From contig JAKCOZ010000014.1 of the NCBI GenBank assembly GCA_022605955.1, positions 15,940,001 to 16,004,000 on the forward strand: a stretch of 64,000 nucleotides of DNA, in the 5' to 3' direction. This document shows, piece by piece, positions 38,477-49,600 of this stretch; position 1 is the first letter of the stretch; each line of letters starts with the position of its first letter. Under the pieces are notes generated by a model. That model was not told the origin of the DNA. It was given only the letters and a program-made list of their open reading frames with translations, and did not search any database. Both the position numbers and the translations under genes were made by a program. Source of the stretch: Rallus limicola. Lineage: Eukaryota > Chordata > Aves > Gruiformes > Rallidae.

Positions 38477-40560
38477 TCTGTCTTCTCAGCAGCCTATTAA
38501 CCTTCCAATGAACTCTTCCTATAAGGGGATCGGGGAAGGAGGCATCTGTTAAAATATTAGCCTGCTCTTTGGGTTGCAAAGCATTAGACAGCAGAAAAAG
38601 ACTTGACATTGTCAGAGGGTATAGTGGATGATGACGCAACCCTGTTCTCACTGAAGACCCCAGCAAAACTGATCTAGCATCTCCCCAGGTCCTTTTGGCC
38701 CAGCTCACCCAGGCAGTGATGTGGAAAGCAGATAAAGCTGCCTCTGCCCTGAGACTACCAGGTCCTGGCTGGAGACCATCAGATTCTGGTGATGCTGCCC
38801 TTACAACCCTGAAGCCAAGGGGTCATTGTGGACCCAGAGAAACAGGCAGTCTCCAGTAGGTATAACCTACATATAACAGGATTAGAGTCGTATCCGCCTC
38901 GTTTCCCCTCCTGTCATAGTGCCCAGTTTGCCATCTGCTTAAAAATTAGTTTAGACTCTTAACCAAATCCAATAATACACATACATATAATAGATTGGCC
39001 TCAGTGTTAGCACCGGGCCGGGTAAATTTTGCTGACAATCAGCCATGATATCTTCACAGAATTGCCTCAAAGAAGGAGACTTGGACTGTGCTGAGATTGG
39101 CAAGGTGGCAGCAAGACTTTCCTCAGAGCTGCTCCCCAGTTTTATGTCTTTTCAAATGAAACGGGGTAGGTAATAAGGCAGTTTAGCTAAGAAAGGCCTG
39201 GGGAAAATGTGATTACTTGGTATTTTTTGTGATCTGTGGGTGTTTACTCACTCATCACCAGGAGGAGAGCAAGGTGGCTAACCGGGGGTCCTCAGCATCA
39301 GAGTCATCAAATGTTACAGTCTGTCACTCTGACTTGGGAAATTTCCCAGCAACCACATCCAAGTTTCATCTGCTAAGGACTGACACATTGGTCAGTTGAG
39401 TTATTCAGAGCCTGTTTCACCTCTTTAAAAATAGGTATCCAATGAACGTGTCCATCAGCTATTAAAAGAATAGATATTTCTGAAAATCAGTGGGGCTCTG
39501 CCAGTGGTCCCTGGAAAACTCATATGCCATGTGGCTTAGCTAAATTTGCACTCAGCCTTGCCAGGATTTCTCTCCCTCACAAGCAGCTGATGCATTTGCC
39601 ACTAGGACTGTTAGCACAGCCGTGAACAGGAGAAGAAGGTCTCTGAGTGCTCACAAACAGGATGGAGAGCCCTTTAATGAAACAGCCTTTTTATTAGGAT
39701 ACTATATGCAAATCTGAAGTTGGGCACGGAGAGATGGGTGGTGGATGCGTGCCAGCATCATAGCCTGAAACAGCGGGTCATGGGGACATCTGCACTGGAT
39801 CCAGAAGCTGATGGGTTGTCCCCACAAGCCTCTGCCTGGGGTCCCCATGCTGAGCCAGAGGCTCAGCAGGACCATGGCCCCAGGACACACTATTTGATGG
39901 AAATGGCCCCTGCATGAGATGTGCAAGGCTTGCTCCATGTCTGCATTATACTCTGGGCTTAAACACCCAACTGCAGGCACCTGCCTACACTGCAAGGCCA
40001 ACCTTAATCCCAAAAGTAAAGTCTTCCCCTGCTTACTAAGGATAGTCAGCTCTGATCCTACTAACACCCAGGGCTCTGACAGATGGGCTTCAGCAGCCTT
40101 AGCTGTGAGGCTCAGGGCATTGTGACCCCCCACCCCTTATTTCCCCATGCCAGGGCGCTCTCAGGCTGCTGTGGCAGCTACGCTGGGTGATGTGCAAGGG
40201 CAGTGTCTTAGCACACTGTCAGTCAGGCTAGCAGAGCCTGCCACCCATTGCTGGAGTCACTCCAGGCTAAAGCAGCATTTTGCCCATGAGGGGACATCTT
40301 CAGGGAGGGGATCCAGAGAACAAGGTGAAGGCATTGCATGAGGATGGCCACCCCTTTGCTAATGACTCCTCTACTACCTGCCCAAGGATTTAAAATTTTC
40401 ATGTTGGCTTGCTTGAGAAGTTCTCTGACATGAAGCCTGTCTCTTTACTTCTCTTGGAGGATTACAGTTCAGTCAAGAAAACAGCGTTGACAGATCCTCA
40501 TTGCAAAGTCAACCCCTTGGAAGTGAAGATCTGTTAAAAAGGATGTGGGTTGTGCAACTT

Positions 40561-40624
40561 TAATTGAATAGCCCCTTCAATACACAGACTTTAATTAGTA
40601 CTGTAATTGAATGCACATTAATCC
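40561..40624. promoter_or_regulatory. homeodomain-site cluster, candidate enhancer core
   Basis: Within 64 bases there are TAATTGAAT (40561-40569), TTAATTAG (40591-40598), a second TAATTGAAT (40604-40612) and ATTAATCC (40617-40624). The first and third are exact nine-base repeats 43 bases apart. The last contains TAATCC, the preferred site of the OTX/CRX/PITX class. The cluster lies in non-repetitive DNA far from the only promoter in the window. Binding is inferred from motif knowledge only. Confidence 0.35.
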
Positions 40625-42289
40625 AAATCAAATTTTTCTACGGGCCTCTTGCCATCACCAGCATGTAGGACAGAGATCCCGTTTGATAGCCAAAACTGAA
40701 TATAGTACATTCCCATTTGCCACTCTTGTAATTTCCTTACCTTTCTGTCCAATTTCCTTCTTTCCTGCCCAAGCAATCCCAAATCTCATTTAGTTCCTTA
40801 TCAGCTTCCCCACCTCTCTGCCTGCCTACCACTTACAACCTTCCCAGTCATTCCCAGTGTTCTCGCCTGTGACAAGCTTTCCCAGGCCCCTTAGGGATCA
40901 GGTGTATCCACGTTTATCTGCTCCAGGCCGTGTAATCCTCCTGGCTAAACCCCATCACTGGGTGTCTCTTCTTCCACCCACTGGTCTGTATCATCTGCTC
41001 TCAGGGTGGCCCAGGCAGGTCGGAGCCTGGAGGGATGGAGGACCTCAAAGCTCATCCTCTGCCTCAAAATCATCCACCCTTAAGCCAAGTATCCATAAAT
41101 TAGGAGCAAAAGGAAAAGCACTTGTTTGCTGTCTGAGGAAGCGTCCTTCACTCGGGCGGGAGTCATCGCACCACCTTCCGCCATTGCTCACCCCTCCGGT
41201 TCAGTGAGGCAGATATCCCATGGGCACAGCTCAAAGCCACCTTTACCTGTGCAGCCAGAAAACAGTGTCAGCAAACAACTTCTTGGAGGCTTAATTAAAC
41301 TATAAGCAAAGTGACTAAATCTACTGTGAGACAAAACATTCTCTTCCTCATAGTGGCCACGAAGGCAGATCTTCCCTCCTTTCCCCACAACTGTGTGAGT
41401 GGCAAAACCACGTAACTGGGACTATTTTGTTCATGTATTCACATGCCAATGGTTAATGTATGTGGCTCATACACAGCTTTTTGGGTTTGGAAGACTGTTC
41501 ACTGGTGTTGCCTTTTGCAGGACATGATGGATCAGGACCACCTTGGTCCACCATCTGCTCCTTGTCCTCATCCGTTCAAAAAGTCGCTATGAAAATTCTC
41601 TTGCTCAGTGGTTAGCATGGGAGCTCTGAAGAAATTGTGCCCCTGTTTTCAGTCACAGTTTATACTGGGACTTGGTGATGTCTGGATGGAGACCCCAGAG
41701 CCAGGCAGTGGCACAGAGCGGGAAGCTAGCGTAAGATTCCAGGAGGACAAAGTTATCGGGGAATTCCATCAAATTATTGAAGTTCTTACATGTATCTTAA
41801 CATATGGTCTCGTTTTCCAAAGGCTTATACCTAGCCCAAATTTGGGAAGATTTTCACAGGAACAGCAGAAGGCACACCCCAAAGGCCTCTTGCACCTGCC
41901 AAATTTCACAACTCTGCTCCAAACCATGGAAAAATAGAGCTTGGAAAGGTCACCGATATATTTAGCCTTCCTTCGTAAGGAAATACAGCTATGCAATCAC
42001 ACTGCCGCTCGTTCCCTTCACATTCCTTGCTATTACGTTGGAATTGTTGGCTGGCCTGGGCCAAATTTGACTGAGGAATGGAAGGCGCAAAGATATTAAG
42101 TTCCTAGGAGCTTTGTGAAAATAGGAACTGGGTTAAGCAGAGATCCAAATAACACCAGCAATGAGAGGGAAGCAGCAAGTGCTTAGCCTTTACTGGACAA
42201 CAGAGTCAATATTGTTCTTCTGCTTTGGCAGTGGGTTTCCTAGATGCCTGAGGGATATATTTTGGTTGCTTCATATGTAAGCACCTTGT

Positions 42290-43632
42290 AGAATCATAGA
42301 ATGGTCTGGGTTGGAAGGGACCTCAGGGATCATAGAGTTCCAACCCTCCTGCCACAGGTAGGGCCACCAACCTCCAGGCCTGGATCTACACAAGGTTGCC
42401 CAGGGCCCCATCCAACCTGGCCTTGAATACCTCCAGGGATGGAGCATCCACCACCTCTCTGGACAGCCTGTTCCAGCACCTCACCACTCACTCTGTAAAG
42501 AACTTCCCCCTAATATCTAATCTAAACCTTCCTTCCTTTAGCCTTAATCCATTTCCCCTTGTCTTGCCACTGTCTACCCGTTTAAAAAGTTGATTCCCCT
42601 CCTGTTTGTATGCTCCCTTCAGGAACTGGAAGGCTGCAATAAGGTCCCCCCACAGTCTTCTCTTCTCTAGGCTGAACAAGTCAAGCTCCCCCAGCCTCTG
42701 CTCGTAGGGGAGGTGCCCCAGCTCTCTCACCATCTTCATGGCCCTCCTCTGGACCCTCTCCAACAGTTCTACATCTTTCTTGTATTGAGGGCCCCAGATC
42801 TGGACACAGCACTCCAGATGGGACCTCACAAGGGCAGAGTACAGAGGAACAATCACCTCCCTGTCCCCGCTGACCACCCCTCTTCTGATGGAGCCCAGGA
42901 TACCATTGGCCTTCTGAGCTGCAAGAGCACACTGCTGGCTCATGTTAAGTTTCTCATCTACCAGAATCCTCAAGTCCTTCTCAGCAGGGCTACTCTCAAG
43001 GAGCTCTTCTCCCAGTCTGTATCTATGTCTGAGATGCCTCCGGCCCAAGTGAAACACCGTACACTTGGCAGTGTTGAACCTCATTAGGTTCACCCAGGCC
43101 CACCTTTCCAGCCTGTCAAGATCCCTCTGGATGGTTTCCTTTCTTTCTGTGGTGTCAACCACTCCACTCAGCTTGGTGTCATCCACAAACTTGCTGAGGG
43201 TGCACTCAATTCCATCATCAATGTCATTGATAAAGATGTTAAAGAGCACTGGTCCCAAGACAGACCCCTGGGGGACACTGCTTGTCACCAGCCTCCACCT
43301 GGACACAGACCCATTGACCACCACCCTTTGTAGTGACAGAACTACCATTCTGTTAACCAGTTTCTTATCTACTGGATGGTCCACCCATCAAATCTACATC
43401 TCTCCAATTTAGAGATAAGGATGTGGTGGGGGACTGTGTCAGAGGCCTTGCACAAGTCCAGGTAGATGACATCGGTTGTCTTTCCTTTATCCACTGATGC
43501 TGTCACTCCATCATAGAAGGTTACCAGATTGGTAAGAAATGACCTTCCCTTGGTGAAGCTGTGCTGGCTGTCCCAGATCACATGCTCATCCCTCATATAC
43601 TCCAACATGTCATCCAGAGCTGATGGGCTCAT
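42290..43632 (-). mobile_element. CR1 LINE, 5'-truncated, about 1.34 kb
   Basis: This is a minus-strand CR1 with its 3' end at 42290-42305 (AGAATCATAGAATGG) and the conserved GGTTGGAAGGGACCTCAGG block just inside. It runs up through the 3' UTR, the ORF2 C-terminus and most of the reverse transcriptase to about 43632, where CR1 similarity stops. It is much better preserved than the copy at 8-9.5 kb. 5' truncation is the normal outcome of CR1 target-primed integration. No target-site duplication was recognised. Confidence 0.92.
42488..43632 (-). pseudogene. CR1 ORF2 reverse-transcriptase remnant, broken
   Basis: Two minus-strand frames together cover the CR1 reverse transcriptase. Frame one (43632-43369, 87 residues) has the [15 protein letters not shown] block and palm motif A as [12 protein letters not shown], then ends at a TAG (43371-43369) where the family normally has tryptophan. 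Frame two (from 43384 leftwards, 298 residues) picks up after a frameshift near 43340 and contains [14 protein letters not shown] (from about residue 36), the catalytic box as FVDD at residues 66-69 instead of the usual FADD, and the thumb with [11 protein letters not shown] and [10 protein letters not shown]. It stops at TGA (42490-42488) after KFFTE. The family C-terminus (WNRL-REVVDAPSLEVFKARLD) can still be read in frame beyond that stop. The endonuclease domain is absent. Not functional. Confidence 0.9.
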
Positions 43633-46600
43633 GGGAAAGGGTCCATTGGCTCTTTCTTCCCCTCATGAGATGTAGCAGCTAGAAGAGTCACTGTAGCGAT
43701 GCCCTGAGTGTGGCTTTGCAGATGGCGTTAGGGTAATGTCCTCTCCTGGTGATGGTGTTACCTGGGTGTGATCAAAGATTTGGATGAGTTTGTGTTAACT
43801 GAAACATCTTTTGTGATCCCTAGAACCCGAGGATTTGGATACAATATTAGCCAATATTTAGACAGGGATGCCTGATATTTGAGTAATATAATTTATTTGC
43901 ATCCCTCAGTGTAAATATGAGCTAATTACTTTCTCACTTTAACTTTAATAACCTCTTGCATTTTATGTGGCATGTAACATCCTGAGAGGACATAAAAGAT
44001 GGCATGCAAATATGAGGCTATTAAGCCAAAGATTTATTTGTAACATTTGAAGGCACGATGTTTTGTGCCTGAAAACAAGTCTCCTAGAGATCCTGAACCA
44101 GCAGCAGCCCAAAGACATCTGCCAGGGACGAGCCAGGCCAGCGCTGATGTACCTTGTCCCTGCAAGACAGTCTGAGTGCCAGAAGCCTGCTGGGGAGACC
44201 ACGTGTCAAGGTGGAAGATGACTGAAGTCCTGCCTCTGTAGGGTGTGCAGTGCCTCAAAACCAGGATTAAAGAAGGCTCTGCAGCTACAAGGGGCCTCTA
44301 ATAGTGTAATAGGCAGGCCAGCAAACAGGAGGAGAAAGGGACTGAGAGGCATTCAAGTGTCGAGCAGGCCTAAGTTGGCTGGTACAAACGCCTGTGGGGC
44401 TCTGCCAGGATCTTCTAAGGTATTGAATTCCGAGTAATGTTCTTACTGGACTAGTTAACCTCATAGGCTGTGTGCAGGCATGGGTTGCCTGCCTTGTCAA
44501 CACCTTCTGATCCTCGGATGTATGGGCTTATGCTTGGCTCCACGAACCTGAGTATTTTTTGCTCAGGTGCTGGTCACTGGGTGATGCAGGCTGATCTGTG
44601 ATATGCTTTCTTTGTTACTGGTGTATCCCCCAGTGCCTGTGTCCCCCCACAGCCATTATCAGGGTGACATTAGGTTTTGTTCTAAGTTATGAACAGTATT
44701 AGCTGTAAAAGAGACAAAATAAATGATTCCCTGGAGCAGTCTGCATGCAATGAACACAAGAGAAGATGATTCCTAGTCACAATTTTATTTTAAGATGTAG
44801 GCATTAAGCAGTTTGTAGTTGCTTAATATAATTTAATATTGACACATTGATTTCATGCCGTTCTAGTTTCTAAGCCAATGTCAAACAGTACCAAGTCCAA
44901 GGCTTTTTATCTCTTGCAGCAGAATTTATCATCTCACCAAAGGTGCCCTGTTAGTTTGAAAAAGTAAATTTTATATAAACCAGAGTGGACTGGCATCATT
45001 TTTAGTGACCTCCTTTAGTTCTTAGAGCACTGGCCCAGCTGCTGCGTTATTTGACCTGTACCATATATCACTTTATTGGTATGAATCTTAACCCCATCCT
45101 GCAACAGAGCCCTGAAGAAGTTCATGCGAGAGTTGTGTCAGCTTGTAGAGAAATTACTTGGATGATTTCCACCCTTGTAGTTTCCTCATGTTATTCCACT
45201 TCTAATCCAAAAGAAAATGACAAATTTTCAAATGTCCCCTGGAATTAAAATTCACTTTACAAGTGTATTTCAGTTGAACTGAAAGGTTTTCAGTAAAACG
45301 TTGGATGTGATGTTTTAATAAGATCACAACGCTTGGCTTAAGATGAAGAGTGTAATCCTATCAAAATCAGTACACAGGGTGTTTTAATTTGTGTCAAGAG
45401 ACAATCTCTAAGCAAAAAAAGGTTTGGTCAGTACATTTTTGATCAACTATGCGTGGGATGAGTGAGGAGAAGATACACAGCGATGCTTTCCCAAATTATC
45501 GCCTGCCCAAGTTTGACGCTGCACGAACCCCGTGTGATGCCCTCTAGCTCCTTTCCCCATTTCATGGCAGGAAGCCTCACCAAAAAAAGAAGACAGACCT
45601 GCCAAAACCCCACTGAAACAGAGGACAAGACAGCTGCTGTGCCTGCTGACAGAGCTGTGCTGCGCTGGCATCCTGTGCCAGGTCTGCCCACCTACCTGGT
45701 GCTCATAGGAAAGAGAGTGGCTCTGTTTGGGGGAATTAATGATAAGTAGGAAAGGAGATGAGTCTGCATGCCTGGTGTTCATAACAACAGGGGAATGTCA
45801 GTCTTTCTGTCCAAAGGGGAACAAGAGAAGGAGAGTGACTCAGTTTTCTTGAGTTGACTTCAGTTTACACCGCTGGGTTTTACAGTCCCAGAAGAAAAAA
45901 AAATCCATTTTTTTTAACTTGATCTGTAGCAGTTTATGTATTTAAGTCTGGCAGTCAGGGCTCAGCCCCCCCCCGCCATGTTGCCTATGATGGTGGCAGC
46001 AATATGTGCTCAGCAGAGGTGCCGACATCTCGGAAAGGTGAAGAGATCTCAGCAGACGATGTCTGTATTCAGATATCAGGTATAGTCCAAGAGGGAAAAA
46101 TAAAAGGTCTTGGGAATCCCTGTCTTACTGTCCTTAACCAAAGGACAACACTTTTTGTTGTCATAGCTCATGCAGACCGCATGGAAGTGAAGAGGTTACC
46201 AGGGGACTGGTGTCGTGGGGAAAGGGGAGGCTTTTGTAGAGCATCCCTGGAAACAGATGTAGGTCCTGTCTCCAAGTCCTGATGGCCTTTTGCTTAGCTG
46301 GTGGTTTGTGCCCATGACTGCCACATCCTCAGAGTGAGCAGGGATTTCCCTTTGTAATCAGGTGTCATGAGTGGAGAGTCCATTTTTTAAAATTTGTTTT
46401 TTTAAAGATAAAGGAAAATATTAATGTATTTAGTAACATTTTATATGAAGAGAGCATGAGCATGTCTCAGTCTGCATCTCTGTTACAGCCAAATGGGAAA
46501 CCTCCTGCTTTCTGTTCTCACTATAAAAACCCATCCTCCAGGTAAGGGAGGCCAGAACCCCTCTGTGTCCTCTGGAAGATTTCTGATGATTTTTTTCTTA

Positions 46601-49600
46601 AAAGCTGTATGTATTTCATTGAATGTCTATCATATTATCATTTGGTCTGATAGTCTAGATACTCTATCTCCTTGACAACAGACAACATCCAGCGTGGAGT
46701 AGCCCACTGTGGCTGGATGCTGAGGGAATCTCACCGCCCCATTGGGCAGGAGGGCTCAGCCCCGAGCAGGAGGTGAGGAGCCTGTTAGTAGGGTGCCTGT
46801 AAGGGGAGGGAGGCAGACCACAGCCAGCCTGCCTTCATCCCTGCTGTGCTCAGCCCCAGGTAAGTCTGAAAAGCTATGAACCACAACAAAATTAACTTTT
46901 CTGCTTTTTAGAAATGTAAAAATTTGGTGCAATGGAATAATTAATGCAGCTGATTAAAGGCGAAGACTGCACATTAACAAAGGAAGATAAGCATTTAATT
47001 TTCAGCCTTATTGCATTTCAGACTTGAATATTGGTTCCAAAGGTGGCTGCAGACTTATTTGCCTTTCTATATATATGTATGTACATAATATACATATGTA
47101 CGATTACAATCTCCTGCCCTGCTTTAATAATATACTTAATTGCTTTCTGGCTCCACCTCAAGCTGCCTAAATTCATTTCACAGGGAAAAGATTATTTGCT
47201 GTTGGCCTTTAGCAAATAAATTGCCTGCCACCCTTAATCTGGGTAATAAAAGGTACTGCATCAGCCTGCTCGCGGTTCTGCACGTCGCATCTGCTTCCAC
47301 ACAAAGTGTTACTGACAGCTATTTTCCTTCTGCCATCCCCAGCAAATGGAGTGAGTACATAATGTAAAATGTAAACCCACCAGATCCACTGAGTCGGATT
47401 CCTTGTCTTCCATTGCTCTTGCTGTGATGCTAAATAAACCATTTGCATATGACATTTGCATTACATATTACACCTACCTTGCTATCTTTTAAAATGCCAT
47501 GCATTATAACAAGTGATAAATATCCAGGTGCAGTACTTTGATCAGCTCACACGTTTGCATACGCGGCATACCTGCACGCGAAAGTACACATGCACACACA
47601 AAATACACCCTTACATCCACGCAGCTGCAGTCACAGGAACCATGGCTATGGTTCACGCTGCTCATATTGATCAGCTTTTCCCCAAAGTATTCTCCAGTGG
47701 GATACAAATTGGTGTGGAAGGGGGAGAAAACACGGACAAAAGAAAGATGGAAGTGTTCGGGTAGGATTTTTCCACCTGAGAAGATGCTGATGTGGTATTT
47801 TTTCAAGAAGGGAGGGAAGCAATACGCAGGATTGACCACAGTCATCAGGAACTCACAGCCCTTCACTCTTATTCCTTTCACATGGCGGGGCTGTGGGGAT
47901 GTAAAAGGTCCATGGCCCTACAAATGTCACGGCCAGACAATTCCCAGAACATCAGGAGTGAAGCTGCAAAGATGAGAAGCACATTGTGTGCTTTAAAAGT
48001 AATCCAGAGAGAGGAAGGAGCTCCTGAAGTTACTGTAATGTCCTCCTTGGGCTGCATGCTGGGCATCTGTGCTGAAGCATTTAGGTGGCTGCGAGTGTCT
48101 CTTGTGGAAGAATCCAGGGCATTGAAAGCTTCCAGGCTGCTTTGCCTTATTTTTTTTAATATATACATGAGGATGAAGGGGTAGGAGGTGACATTTTTTA
48201 TTTGATAAATATCAGACACATTCCAGATTTGACATACCATAAAATAAGGACAATGCCAGCAAATGTCAGCACAGATTTTGCTGTAGCCTCCTTTTGTGCT
48301 GGTTTTGTTCCACTCCCCATCAAGTGAACAGCCAGAAAAGGCATGAAATCACAGGAGGCAAGGGCATGAAATCACAGGAGGCAGTACGTGGTCAGGACTG
48401 GGACACAACCTGCAGCAGAGATCGATCAAGGTTGGTGCCCAACATTGGCAGGCACAGGGGAGTACAGGATAGATTGCATATGGGTTTGATCCTCCACACA
48501 CTCCTCAGCTGGTCCCAATTTAAAGGCAGGCAGATATGAAAACATATGGGATATTGCTGGCCTGCCTGGTTTAATGACAGTAAAATATCATTCCTCACTC
48601 AAGCAGTGGGTGGTGGGCAGCTTCTCAAAGGCAGGAGGTAAAGGCAGTAATTAAAGTAAATTGAAATATGCTGATGAGTTTAGGAACAGCAGGGCGGGAG
48701 GGAAGGTGTGTGCCCAGTGGGGAAGTGCTTCCCTCCTCTTCCCTCATGAGATGGGAGAGCTGTGCCCCCAGCCCGCTCCAACCTGTGTTATCTCCTGGGC
48801 AGATGTATCCTTTGCCCAGGGTATGAAATAAGAGGTTGCCTCTGCAGTTGCTCCTGAGCTTTCCTCATATGTGAGCTCTGTGTTTGCTGTCTGGGTGCTC
48901 CTGGGCTGAGGAACTGAGGCAGTCACATTGATCTTTCTTCACAATTCCAAGGTGGGCTGAGTGATGCTCAACTGTTTCTCTGCTGCACCTGCTCCGCAGT
49001 CATTCGGTCATGCCAGAACCTGGACCTGGGCAGCCTGAAGCTGCCAATGTACTCACAGTTGTGTCCAGCAGCATCGTGCCCATGGCTGTGCATCCATCAG
49101 AAGGAAAACATTGAGGTTTTCTGTGTACAGGGCATCACCTCAGACAGAGCGTCGCACTAGTGTGGCTCTTTCTAGCTGTATCTCTGTGGTAAGGTGCTTC
49201 AGGTAGACCAACAAGGCTAGTGCTGAGGAAAAATAAAAGCAGGCAAAGGTAGGGAACAGTTTCTGTGGGTGGATAGGCTGGGATGGATCAGCCTGGAAGA
49301 GAGGGCTTTAGGGCAAGGGTGAGTATGTGAGAGGTCTGTGAGGGTAAGGGAAACAGGAAGGATCTTTAATTTCTTCTCGCCAGACTTAAAGCCATAATGT
49401 GAATTCATTAGGCCGTGGGTGTAAAAGAAGCAGGGCTAAAAAAGGGTATTGGAGCACTTAGTTGTCCTTTGAGATTGTTTGCACAGGATGGTGTGAATGC
49501 CAGGAGCTTTGTAAGGGGTCACAAAGCAACTAGACAACTTTAAGAAAGCAACATTCTTTAAGGGCTGCTAAACACACCAATGTCACCTCAAGCTGGTGAG

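Larger units (their letters stand above)
29101..42289. other. gene-free stretch, mostly single-copy
   Basis: About 13 kb with no exon, RNA gene or recognised transposon. ORFs are short, overlapping and without domains. The AT-rich sub-blocks 37,200-37,460, 38,395-38,476 and 40,555-40,640 carry TAAT-type motifs and are possible regulatory elements. An A23 tract sits at 31108. Confidence 0.45.

Noticed and set aside
47070..47105. Palindrome-like TATGTACATA sequence
   Set aside because: It is an alternating AT-rich dinucleotide stretch in which short self-complementarity is expected by chance.
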